From Leptodactylus fallax (taxonomy: Eukaryota > Chordata > Amphibia > Anura > Leptodactylidae), in the NCBI GenBank assembly GCA_947044405.1, contig CAMRHE010000017.1:10074001-10138000 (forward strand): a DNA stretch of 64,000 nucleotides, written 5' to 3'. Positions 1 to 15,503 of the stretch are shown piece by piece. The notes under the pieces are model-generated. The model saw only the letters and a program-made list of their open reading frames with translations, searched no databases and was not told the DNA's origin. The translations under genes were made by a program, and so were the position numbers. Each line of letters begins with the position of its first letter. Position 1 is the first letter of the stretch.

Positions 1-247
1 GTGTTTTATTTCTGTAAATGTTGATTATGGATTACAGGTAATGGAAACCCAAATCTAAGAAAATTAGAATATTGTAAAAAAGTTCAGTATAGTAAATTCA
101 GTGTCACCTGCCAAGGTTTCCTAAGCCTTTAAATGGTCCCTCAGTCTGGTTCAGTAGGACACACAATCATGGAAGACGCTGATTATGGATTGTATTACTG
201 AATTACTGAACTGAATGAACGTTTCAAAGATATTCTAATTTATTAAG
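1..247. mobile_element. Palindromic Tc1-type MITE (right part), copy 1
   Basis: The sequence is homologous to complete copies at 27202-27577 and 35431-35801. It includes the shared end TATTCTAATTTATTAAGATG. The left half lies outside the window. Confidence 0.6.
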
Positions 248-261
248 ATGGATAGTTGTGA

Positions 262-262
262 A

Positions 263-304
<42 letters not shown>
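262..304. repeat. (GATA)n microsatellite
   Basis: About ten tandem ATAG units follow the MITE directly. Confidence 0.95.
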
Positions 305-305
<1 letters not shown>

Positions 306-433
306 TGGATTAATAGATAGATAATAAAAGGATAGCTAGATAGAGTCATTGTACTTAATGTTCATAAAATGCATATACCTCTATGACTGTGACACATTTT
401 TCCATGGCTTCTCTACACACTTTTGTCTTGCAG

Positions 434-5680
<5,247 letters not shown>

Positions 5681-5725
5681 CGCTGACAGAGCCATTATTT
5701 GCAAACATTCCCCCTCTGTATGTAA

Positions 5726-6073
5726 TTAAAGGGGTTTTCAGGGACTTATATATTAATGACAGATCCTTAGGATAGGTCATCATTATCACATTCATGGGGA
5801 TCCGACCTATGGGGCATCCACTGATCAGCTGGGTCTAGGTGAGAGCTGCAGCCTCTTCACTGAATACCAAGCACAGCGCTGTAAATAGTGTAGTGGCTGC
5901 TCTTGGTATTGCAGCTAAGTCTCATGCACTGCTGTAACATGTGACTGACAAACATGACATCATCAGCACAGGGAAGAGACTGCAGTGCCAAAGCCCTTGA
6001 GCGCCAAAGCCTCTTTAAACAGCTTATTATATTGATGACTTATCCTACGGAGGGTCCCAGAAAACCCCTTTAA
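5726..6073. mobile_element. TTAA-flanked MITE in the sntn 3' flank
   Basis: It starts TTAAAGGGGTTTTCAGGGA and ends in the inverted AAAACCCCTTTAA, with TTAA at both ends. This is the Kolobok/T2 style common in frogs. It lies between the sntn-like stop codon and the candidate poly(A) signal. Confidence 0.75.
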
Positions 6074-6120
6074 GATTTCGCAGCATTGTAGTAAAACAAG
6101 AACATCCATGGACTGACTCC

Positions 6121-6126
6121 AATAAA
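6121..6126 (+). promoter_or_regulatory. Candidate poly(A) signal AATAAA for the sntn-like gene
   Basis: An AATAAA lies 441 bases after the stop codon on the same strand. Between stop and signal sits a TTAA-flanked MITE, so the 3' UTR would contain it. Position only; no transcript evidence. Confidence 0.35.
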
Positions 6127-6483
6127 CCGTTCTTATAACTTCATGTTTTCAGAAACATTTCAATCCACATTGTGAGATTACGTCCTTATATAGCAGGGTC
6201 AGGCACCAATATTTAACCTTATGAGGTCACTACAGATATATGGCGCCAGTAGGGAATGTACTGCATGTGCGGAATACACCTTATATATGGCCGTCCTGTT
6301 TACAGGTCTCTGTCTATACACTAAGTGAAGGGGTTTTCAGACTCCTCCATACAAGAAATCTTAGACTATATTCACATTAGTATTCGGCATTCTGTTTGGA
6401 GGACACTACTTACACTTTCTAAATAGAATCCATAGAACCTTAATCTTTCAACTGCCCATAAACAAACCTTATCTTTACATATA

Positions 6484-7042
6484 CAGTGCTATGCAAAAGT
6501 TTTAGGCAGGTGTGGGAAAAAGCTTTTAGGTACTAAGAACACTTTCAGACATAGAAGGGTTAATATTTTGTTTTTTTCAATTAACAAAATGAAGTGAATG
6601 AAGAAAATAGAAATGTAAATCCCATCAATATTTGGGGTGACCTTTGCCCTTTGGAGGAGGAGTCCTGGAAGTGATGATCCGGCCCCCACAGATATAGCCC
6701 TGATCTCATCATCATCCAGTCTGTCTGGGATGACATGAAGAGACAGAAGGATTGGAGCAAGCCTACATCCACAGAAGATCTGTGCTTAGTTCTCCAAGAT
6801 GGCGGCGGGAACAACCTCCCTGCCGAGTTCTGCCAAAAACTGTCTGCAAATACCGAGAAGAACTGATGGAAGGCAAAGGGCAAAGGACATACCAAATATT
6901 AATTGGATTTACATTTCTCTTTTCTTCATTCACTTCATTTTGTGAATTGACAAAAATAAACTATTAACCCTTCTATTTCTGAAAGCATTCTTACTTTGTA
7001 GCATTTTGCTCCACACCTGCCTAAAACATTTGCACAGCACTG
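6484..7042. mobile_element. Palindromic Tc1/mariner-derived MITE, copy 1
   Basis: The ends are CAGTGCTATGCAAAAGTTTT and the inverted AACATTTGCACAGCACTG, with TA outside. Inside are transposase-like coding remnants (LPAEFCQKL-type C-terminus) in inverted arrangement. Related copies lie at 10809-11294 and 31010-31140. Confidence 0.8.
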
Positions 7043-7301
7043 TACCTGCAGCCGAGGAGACTCATGGCCAACAACTATCTCTCTCATTCCCAGAGGCGTA
7101 GCTTTAGGGGGTGCAAAGACAGCAGTCACACTTTGTCACTGGTTTGTGAGGGGAACCAAAGTTTCCTCTACCAGATGACTCCCCCATAAACATGTATACT
7201 CAGCCGAGTTTGCATACCTTTTTCAATGGATAAATGGAACATGCTATTGCCTGGCACCAGGTCATCTCCCATAAGAAAACTGATGGGGTATGTTAAAATC
7301 C

Positions 7302-8205
7302 AAAAGTTCTCCCACATAGAAAGATGAGGCCGGCCTGTAATTGTCATCATAGGTAGACCTCAACTATGAGAGACAAAATGAGAAAACAAATCCAGAAAAT
7401 CACATTGTCTGATTTTTAAAGAATTTATTTGCAAATTATGGTGGAAAATAAGTATTTGGTCACCTACAAACAAGCAAGATTTCTGTCTCTCACAGACCTG
7501 TAACTTCTTCTTTAAGAGGCTCCTCTGTCCTCCACTCATTACCTGTAGTAATGGCTCCTGTTTGACATTGTTATCAGTATAAAAGACACCTGTCCACAAC
7601 CTCAGACAGTCACACTGCAAACTCCACTATGGTGAAGACCAAAGAGCTGTGGAAGCACCAGAAACAAAATGGTAGCCCTGCACCAGGCTGGGAAGACTGA
7701 ATCTGCAATAGGCAAGCAGCTTGGTGTGAAGAAATCACCTGTGGGAGCAATAATTAGAAAATGGAAGACATACAAGACCACTGATAATCTCCCTCCATCA
7801 GGGGCTCCACGCAAGATCTCACCCTGTGGGGTCAAAATGATCACAAGAACGGTGAGCAAAAATCCCAGAACCACACGGGGGGACCTAGTGAGTGACCTGC
7901 AGAAAGCTGGGACTAACGTAACAAAGGCTACCGCCAGTAACACACTACGCCGCCAGGGACTCAGATCCTGCAGTGCCAGACGTGTCCCCCTGCTTAAGCC
8001 AGTACATATCCGGGCCCGTCTGAAGTTTGCTAGAGAGCATTTGGATGTTCCAGAAGAGTATTGGGAGAATGTCATATGGTCAGATGAAACCAAAGTAGAA
8101 CTGTTTGGTAGAAACACAACTCGTCGTGTTTGGAGGAGAGTGAATGCGGAGTTGCATCCAAAGAACACCATACCTACTGTGAAGCATGGGGGTGGCACTG
8201 TCCAT
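7302..8205 (+). mobile_element. 3'-truncated Tc1-like element, same family as 52444-54040
   Basis: The left part (GATGAGGCCGGCCTGTAATT onward) and the coding region match the complete copy at 52444-54040 closely. Homology stops abruptly at GGGGGTGGC near 8205. Confidence 0.85.
7629..8196 (+). pseudogene. Tc1-like transposase fragment, N-terminal frameshift and 3' loss
   Basis: The start ATG at 7629 (MVKTKELWK) runs out of frame after about ten codons. The main frame resumes at [15 protein letters not shown] and reaches the first catalytic Asp ([11 protein letters not shown]) and VKHGGG. The second Asp and the Glu are missing because the element is truncated. The same 5' frameshift occurs in the copy at 52444-54040. 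Confidence 0.85.
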
Positions 8206-8477
8206 ATATTCAGAATAAGAGCAGATACTGAGAATTACACCCAGTATACAGGACAAGAAAAGTGGTACTACAGCTTAGAACATGAGACTCCCATCATTTT
8301 ATAGACAACCATCTTGGCTATCTCATACATAAATGTGACTTGTAACTATTTAGCATATGATGAGTTCTGCAGATTCTTGTCCTGTAACTCTATTGTTACC
8401 GTTTTGCTCCTGGTGATGGAAAAATCTTTTTCTTCTTGTATCCTACACATTACAACCTGTCCTCATGTTCCCTATAG

Positions 8478-8585
8478 CTCAGGGTGTTATTAGGCGGATT
8501 CCCCACAGCTGGAGCCGCAAGTTGGAAGCCAATTCTTTGAAACAACTAGTCCTAAAATGTGATCTCCAGCACTGCACCGAGCAAG
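8478..8585 (+). other. Orphan exon-like segment, 36 codons, phase 1-1
   Basis: A pyrimidine-rich acceptor (CATGTTCCCTATAG) and a consensus donor (GCAAG|GTAAGG) frame a stop-free 108-bp segment encoding a basic peptide with RRIPHSWSRKLEANSLKQL. I recognise no family and see no partner exon. It may be chance or a repeat remnant. Confidence 0.2.
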
Positions 8586-10808
8586 GTAAGGCTCAACTGC
8601 AAAAAAGCATGATAACTGACCGCAGGTGTGAACACTGCTATATCCAACAAAGAAGAAGAGAATAACATTCAGTGCCTCAGAAGTAAAATGGATCTTACGA
8701 GTCAATGTAATATATAAAGCTGAGTGAAAATCTTGTTTCTCATCCCAAATATGCATGAATGCAAGCAAATCTAGTTTACGGCTGACACATTGGGCCCCAG
8801 GCAGAATATAATGTCTGCATTCATAGCATTATGTACCATTATGCCTGATCTGACAGGCGTCATCTACGCAGCCTGCATTATAATGGTGTCAGCAGATCTG
8901 AGATCTTATTTTACAGCTTTGGGTCGGGTTTCTAATTAGAAAAGACCCCAAGCGTGATATTAGTGGAAGCGTATACTGTGTATGTAGGACAAGGGTGGAA
9001 ATCGCAGAAATATGTATATAAGCAAGTGTATTACAATGCAGGAATAGTTTCTACTATTAGGGATTATCCCTTAAAGTGCACCTACAATTATAACACAACA
9101 TCCCATAAATGTATAGTACAGGTGAATAGAAGGAACTATGTAATATATCTTAGTAACAAAATCTGTTTCCTTCTCCGCTTAGGCTTCTCTCCTCCTCCTT
9201 ATCGTCATACAGACTGTTTACCGATACAGAATCTTCTACTCTATCTCCCACAGAAGTCTATGGAGAGGGTGGGGGGAAAGAAGAAGCTGATCATTGATTT
9301 ATTCCTCTTTATGTGCAGTGTTGGAGTCTTATCTTGAAACATAGGAGTGTGGGAGAGTGTAGAAGAGTTTAGCAGCTGCAACTATTTGTACGTCTTTTTC
9401 AACATCCTCCTCCTCCCGTTCCCCTCTGCATAGACTTCTATGCAAAGAGTAACTGCTTTATAATTCATGACCTATCCTATCTGACACTCGGCTGTTTCAA
9501 GAGACTTCAGTGTTTGAGTGAGTGGCTGTGCAGCCCATTCACTTGAGTGGGACTGAGCTACGATCAGGTCATGTGACCAATGAATGTGACATCACATGGT
9601 CTGTAAAGTGGAAGCGGTGCTCAAGCAGTTAATCTGCTGGGCTTTTGAATATTGGACCCCCCCAAGAATCTTCAGTTGATGATGTATCCTAAGGATAGGT
9701 CATCAATTAGGAAGTCCCAAAAATATCCTTTAATAAACGAAAGGAGGACACTAAAGGAAAGGCGAGGGTACTGCACTCATTGAAGTATATCACCTACTTG
9801 ATACATAGGTAGAGCCCATACACCTTCAATAGCTATTGGTCAAACATTCCTTCACCAGCTATTCCTCCCGACCACGCCAATATACATGCATGCTCAGTTC
9901 TGTTGAATGATCATATGTTCTGAATGGGGAGAGAGGAGTAAGCTGCCACCAAATGCGTTGGCTTACCTCTCCGACAACAGCCTGATCCTTCTTTCCCTAA
10001 ACATCTGCCATCAGGAGACAGTCGGGAACCAAACATATGGTCGGGTCGACGGGTCCCCCCAGAACTAGCAGGTTGGGCAGATATTCAGCTAATGTGTAAA
10101 GTCATTATAAAGTACCATATAATCTGCTTACAGGCTCCTGTGTATAAAAATGGGTAATAAACGCAAAAAAAAAGTCCTCAAAAGATAAAAATCAACATGT
10201 TTTCAGCGCATATGAAAAATGCTGAGGCTTAGTGTTTAATATACAGGATTACCTCTTACCACACAGGGCACCATCCAATGTAAAACCGCCAAACCCTGCT
10301 GTGTACAAAAATGGCAGGTTCCCTTTAACACAGCAGCTCCCATACATTAGGCTATACCGAGCCTTGTGCAGCGAGCGGATGAGCCAGGAGGGATGTAATC
10401 TTCCTCCAGGATTAGGGTCTCCATACAGAGCATTGTATATGTACCGCACAGCTTGTCACAGACCAATGTTCCCCGCGAGCGATCACATTCATTGTATTAT
10501 CTTATGGCATAATAAAAGGCGAGCAAATGATCTGCAAAGCAATTACATTGACTTGACTTAAGTGACCCGAAAAATATCTCATGATGTTTGGAGCAAAAAG
10601 TTAAATGGTGCTCCATCTAAGCCAGAATTAGCTAAGAAGAGGCAGAAGCGATGAATAAAGTGTTCATGAATATCTTAAGGAGCTATTTCAAGACGCCCCG
10701 TAGATTGTAGCCGTGGACGCAGCATTACTGTCTGATAATAATAATGTAAAACATATGCATAAAAGAGGACTGCGATTTTTTTAACTTTGGTGCTATCCTG
10801 CAGGTATA
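8586..10808. other. Intergenic DNA without recognisable gene
   Basis: The stretch holds old repeat fragments (for example GATAGGTCATCAATTAGGAA near 9696) and TTAAAG-type MITE ends at about 9071. Open frames such as 8954-9337 and 10232-10561 have no family signature or splice context. Confidence 0.5.
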
Positions 10809-11294
10809 CAGTGTTGTGAAAAAGTTTTAGGCATGCATGGAAAAAATCCTATAAAGTAAAATGTAAGAAAAGAGAAATGTAAATCCCATCAATATTTGGT
10901 GTGACCTTTGCTCTTTGCCTTCTATCAGTTCTTCTCGGTACTTGCAGACAGTTTTTGGTAGAACTGGGCAGGGAGGTTGTTCCCGCCATCTTGGAGAACT
11001 AAGCACAGATCTTCTGTGGATGTAGGCTTGCTCCAATCCTTCTGTCTCTTCATGTCATCCCAGACAGACTGGATGATGATGAGATCAGGGCTATATCTGT
11101 GGGGGCCGGATCATCACTTCCAGGACTCCTCCTCCAAAGGGCAAAGGTCACACCAAATATTGATGGAATTTACATTTCTCTTTTCTTCATTCACTTCATT
11201 GTGTTAAATGACAAATATAAACTATTAACCCTTCTATTTCTGAAAGCGTTCTTACTGTGTAGCATTCCCCCACCTAAAACTTTTGCACAGTAGG
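10809..11294. mobile_element. Palindromic Tc1/mariner-derived MITE, copy 2
   Basis: This is the inverted relative of 6484-7042: CAGTGTTGTGAAAAAGTTTT at one end and ACTTTTGCACAG at the other. It shares the same coding remnants (CTTGGAGAACTAAGCACAGA). Confidence 0.75.
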
Positions 11295-13054
11295 GTACAT
11301 CCTGCTCTGGGTACATCTATACGTATGTGTGAATTATGGGCTCATTTTATAGCTTGTATAGGTGATACAATAGTGGAAAGTTACCCTATGCGGAGTTCTC
11401 ACAATGTAAGTCTATCCAGTCTCTGTGGCAGATGCCAAGTGCCAACTGATTAACAAAAGCGTCTTGGAGGAGAATCCTAAGAACGATCCAGAAATGGTGA
11501 TAAAATGAGGTAATTTTTATCGAGTGTACTCTGGAGATGGCGCTACGACTGCTGGGTATAACGGAGACGCTAATATTTTATGTCTATACAGCCGTCTGGA
11601 GCGGTTTACAGCATACGGAAGAAACATCTGAAAACAGACGATTACTTTGTAATATAAAACAACTGGAAGGAGAAAACTTCAATAGTGTCAAGTTAATGAA
11701 GCTCGGAGCAGAGCCAGCAACGTCGGGGATATTCATTACATCTCCAGTATAATGGCCTCTAAGGATAATGTATCGGATGGGAAAGATTTAGTGTAGAATA
11801 TGGACACATTAGTGATAGCAAGTCTGTATGTCAACAGGGCGGATCATTTATGTACTGTGGCTTATATAGCAGCAACATAATCTGTAGCGCTGTACAGTGA
11901 TTGCAATTAATCATATTCATCCTTATAATGTAATTTCACTAGATCAGATACACTTGGGATAACTTTATAGGGAGCCCATTAGCCATGTTATTGGTATGTT
12001 GGAGAAAATTGAAGTAACCCAGAAGAGAAATGTAACACAGACTTTATCATTTATATTGCTTACTCATATATCGCCATCAGACTCCGCAGTACCTTATAGG
12101 TATTGTCAATACCGTCCAATATAGGGCTCTATACTACCTATCAGTATGTTTTTGGAGGAAACCCCGCAAACACAAGGAGAACATACAAACTCCTTGCAGA
12201 TGTTGTCCTTGGCTGGGTTCAATCCCAGGACTCCAGCGCTGCAATGCTAACCACTGAGCCACCATACTGTCAGTGATGGGCGACCCCAGCTGGACTCAAG
12301 TGCAAGACTTGCTTGCAATGTCTTGTATAGCACCTAAGTGCCATTCAAGTGAATGGGGTTGAGTTGCAATTCCAATCACAACCACCGGACAAAAGTGGCA
12401 CTGTTTCTAGCTTTTTAAAGCCCTATAAGGAAGATATTAAATATGGTCATGTTAAGAGTAAGTTAATACTGTGAAAATTGCAGGAAACCAGAAGCAGAAT
12501 TTTTCTACTTTACTAAATCTGATGAACAATTGATTCAATGGGAGTTCTCAGGTGAAATCCACCCGATGATCCAGGATGGCGCTTATTTTTTCTGCTTGTA
12601 GAAAGAAATAAGAGGGAAAAAAATCAGCTCCAAATTCCTCCATGTGAACTTACTCTAACAGTCTATTTATAAGGTTTTTCAGGATAGGTCATCAATGTTA
12701 TTATCACAGATAATCCCTTTAGTGAAATTATAGGGATTGTCCCAAAATCTACACTTATCAACTATCCACAGGAGACCAGGGGTCCAGTTTCCCCCTGTGC
12801 TATTCATCTATGAAGAGTTCTTTATAACTGGAGGTACACTTTAAGGGAATACAGAGGGTGCGGTTGCATCTGGGTCCAAATATGAGGAGACCAGATTTAT
12901 GAACAATATATTATAGCTGGGAACCTGGTACAGATTTTTTATTGGGGCCCAGGAACTTCATGTTACACTACTGAGCCCAGCAGTGGGACCCCCAGAAATC
13001 AGACACTTATACCTATCCTGTGTCAGTCTTGGGAAAGCCCTTTTAACATGATTA
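11295..13054. other. Intergenic DNA without recognisable gene
   Basis: Apart from a LINE/SINE-type tail at 12135-12270, I see no exon, RNA gene or complete element here. Confidence 0.5.
12135..12270. repeat. LINE2/SINE-type conserved tail fragment
   Basis: The motifs GGAGGAAACCCCGCAAACAC, GAGAACATACAAACTCC and GCTAACCACTGAGCCACC match the widespread vertebrate L2-related tail. Family recognised from memory only. Confidence 0.55.
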
Positions 13055-13792
13055 TTTGGTACGTTTGGAGGGAAAAGCTCGCAATCCTAAGAAAACCATC
13101 CCAACTGTGACACACGGGGGTGGCAGCATCATGTTGTGGGATTGTTTTGCTGCAGAAGGGACTGGTGCACTTCACAAAATAGATGGCATCATGAGGAAAG
13201 AACATTATGTGGCAATACTGAAGCAACATCTCAAGACATCAGCCAGAAAGTTAAAGCTTGAGCGCAAATGGGTCTTCCAAATGGACAATGACCCGAAGCT
13301 ACTGCCAAACTGGTGACAAAGTGGCTTAAGGATAACAAAGTCAATGTTTTGGAGTGGCCATCACAAAGCCCTGATCTCAATCCTATTGAAAATTTTTGGG
13401 CAAAGCTTAAAAGGCAGGTACGAGCAAGGCGGCCTCCAAACATGGCTCAGTGACACCAGCTCTGTCAGGAGGAATGGGCCCAAATTACTATTGTGAGAAG
13501 CTTGTGGAAGGAGATCCAAAACGTGTGACCCAAGTCATACAGTTTAAGGGCAAAGGTACCAAAGACTAATGAAATGTATGGAAACTTTTGACTTTGCAGA
13601 AAGTAATAAAAATTCCTTAAAAAATTCTCTCTCTCTCATTATTCTGGCATTTGGCAAATATAAATAATTTTGGTAATCCTAATTGACCTAAAATGGGAAA
13701 GGTTTATTCTGATTTCATGTCAGATAGTGAGAAAAACATCCATACGTGTCTTTTTATACTGTATAGTGTATGTAAACTTCTGGTTTCAACTG
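13055..13792 (+). mobile_element. 5'-truncated Tc1-like element, third family
   Basis: The 3' end is present (GTATGTAAACTTCTGGTTTC then AACTG followed by TA). Homology to the transposase starts abruptly near 13055, so the left end is lost. Confidence 0.75.
13060..13568 (+). pseudogene. Tc1-like transposase 3' fragment with frameshifts and stops
   Basis: It encodes [27 protein letters not shown] and, after a frameshift near 13310, [17 protein letters not shown] stop interrupts the frame near 13449 and another near 13527. The first catalytic Asp region is absent. It is a decayed copy. Confidence 0.85.
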
Positions 13793-14778
13793 TATATTGT
13801 GCATCAATGATTCTTCTCCATTTCCCCCCACCCGCCCCCCTGCCTGCCCCGCACTTCTCATATTGGGTTTCAAAAAAAGAATAGTGGCTCTAAAGTATAT
13901 GAAAGAAGAAGTAATGCAAGGAAGGTGAATATCTTATTGGCTTCCCCTGGAGACCTGTGAATTATTTACATCCGTACATCATTGTCCCTGGTGTAAGGAG
14001 ACGGAAGGATTTGTTCTCAAGTACAAAACTATCTTAATATGACATAGAAAATGAAGTAAGAGACGTGTGGGAAGTGCGAAGTGTTCCTTAAAGTGAAAGA
14101 CACAAAACTTTATTATTAAAGGGGTGGTCCAGAACAGCATAGCAAGCATTTGCCTCACTATTCCCTGCACAGCATATCTCACAGAATTTAAAAGGTTATT
14201 CCCATCATGACAAATCATTGCTGATATTGAAATAACTGGCTGCAAATCCTGACCACCAGGGTGAGACTTACATAAACAAGTGAGCGGCTCTGCTCTTTGC
14301 TATTTGTTCTTCCCATGGAGGTGAATGGGAGCTGCCGAAACAGTGTAGCATTTCCCATTCACTTTTATGAGAAGTTATGGAAACAGCATGGAACAACAGT
14401 GCTCACCTGTATCCATAATGTCCACCCTGATGGTCAGGGCTTGTATCCATATATTACAGTTTTGGCGGCGAACTGTCAAGATGGAAACAACCTTTTAAAA
14501 GATTTGCTGCTAATATCCTGGTGCCAGACACCAGGGGGCACTATAAGAGGTCTTGATGGGTCAGAACTGTGGTGCTATTGTGGGCCCTACACAATATTAG
14601 GCAGATGGTTTTATTGTTAAGGCTGATCACTGTATATTATAAGGTACTGATGGATGGCTGGAGTCAATTCTGATAAACGTTATTGAATGGTTTTCATGCA
14701 ATGATACCACTTTATTTTTATTATTTATTCATTCATTTTTATCAAACAGAACAGATCTTCAAAGTAGACATGTTTTCC

Positions 14779-15352
14779 TTAAAGGGGACATCTGTTTAAA
14801 TCAAGTTTTTTTTATGATGAACATAAATTTTTCAAGATTTTTTTTTGTCATTTTATTACATTTTCCATATGATTGTATATAGTCAAAATATCCCAAAAAC
14901 CTGCAGTTTTCACACTGACAACTAAGCCTAATAATAGGCTGACACTTCCGTTTCTGTAGAGATCACTTTTCAGCAGTCATCACCTTACCATCACAGACAG
15001 GACTATAGTGAAAGGTATAAACTCTATTATAGGCTACACCATTCACAATAGGTGACGTCACAGCTTATCTACTCCCCCTCCCTGCACAATGACCTCCGCA
15101 CAGGTCACAGAGCATGCCCACAACAGTCTCCCATAGAAGTAAATGAGTCATCTCCAGACTATTGTGTCTCTGGTCCATGTGACAGCTATAAAACATATTT
15201 CTAAATGCCATTGACAGTAGTGCAGGTAAGATGGCCGCCCTCATAATCCTATACAGAAAATAGAATAAAAAATCTACAATAGATTAGAAAAAATGTAATG
15301 AGCTTCACTATCTGGTTTTAGTAAAAAGAATAAAGCGACACATTCCCTTTAA
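14779..15352. mobile_element. TTAA-flanked MITE abutting the cdhr3-like stop codon
   Basis: It starts TTAAAGGGGACATCTG and ends ACACATTCCCTTTAA. The right TTAA (15349-15352) contains, on the minus strand, the TAA stop codon of the cdhr3-like gene, so all downstream 3' UTR begins inside this element. Confidence 0.7.
14852..14857 (-). promoter_or_regulatory. Candidate poly(A) signal for the cdhr3-like gene
   Basis: TTTATT on plus is AATAAA on the gene strand, about 490 bases past the stop and inside the MITE. Other TTTATT motifs lie at about 14710-14725, so the choice is uncertain. Confidence 0.25.
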
Positions 15353-15503
15353 GTACTCTTGATAGCAGGACCAATGGGAGGAATAGGAGCCAGGGTTTCG
15401 GATACAGTGGAAATATCGGTCAGTTTTATCTTCTCCTCGTTGTTTTGCATCTTCCACCTCCTCGCTCCTGACTTGGTGTTATATTCATAAGTGTTCCCTG
15501 TGA
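15349..15503 (-). CDS. cdhr3-like: cdhr3-like exon 19, terminal coding exon
   Basis: It encodes [18 protein letters not shown], then a 33-residue end with [16 protein letters not shown] and stop. The human tail is longer after the same module. The stop codon sits on a MITE boundary. Confidence 0.93.

Noticed and set aside
7602..8198. 198-codon minus frame, and its counterpart at 53031-53705
   Set aside because: Antisense shadows of the Tc1-like transposase.
10232..10561. 109-codon plus frame
   Set aside because: No family signature, splice context or compositional signal.
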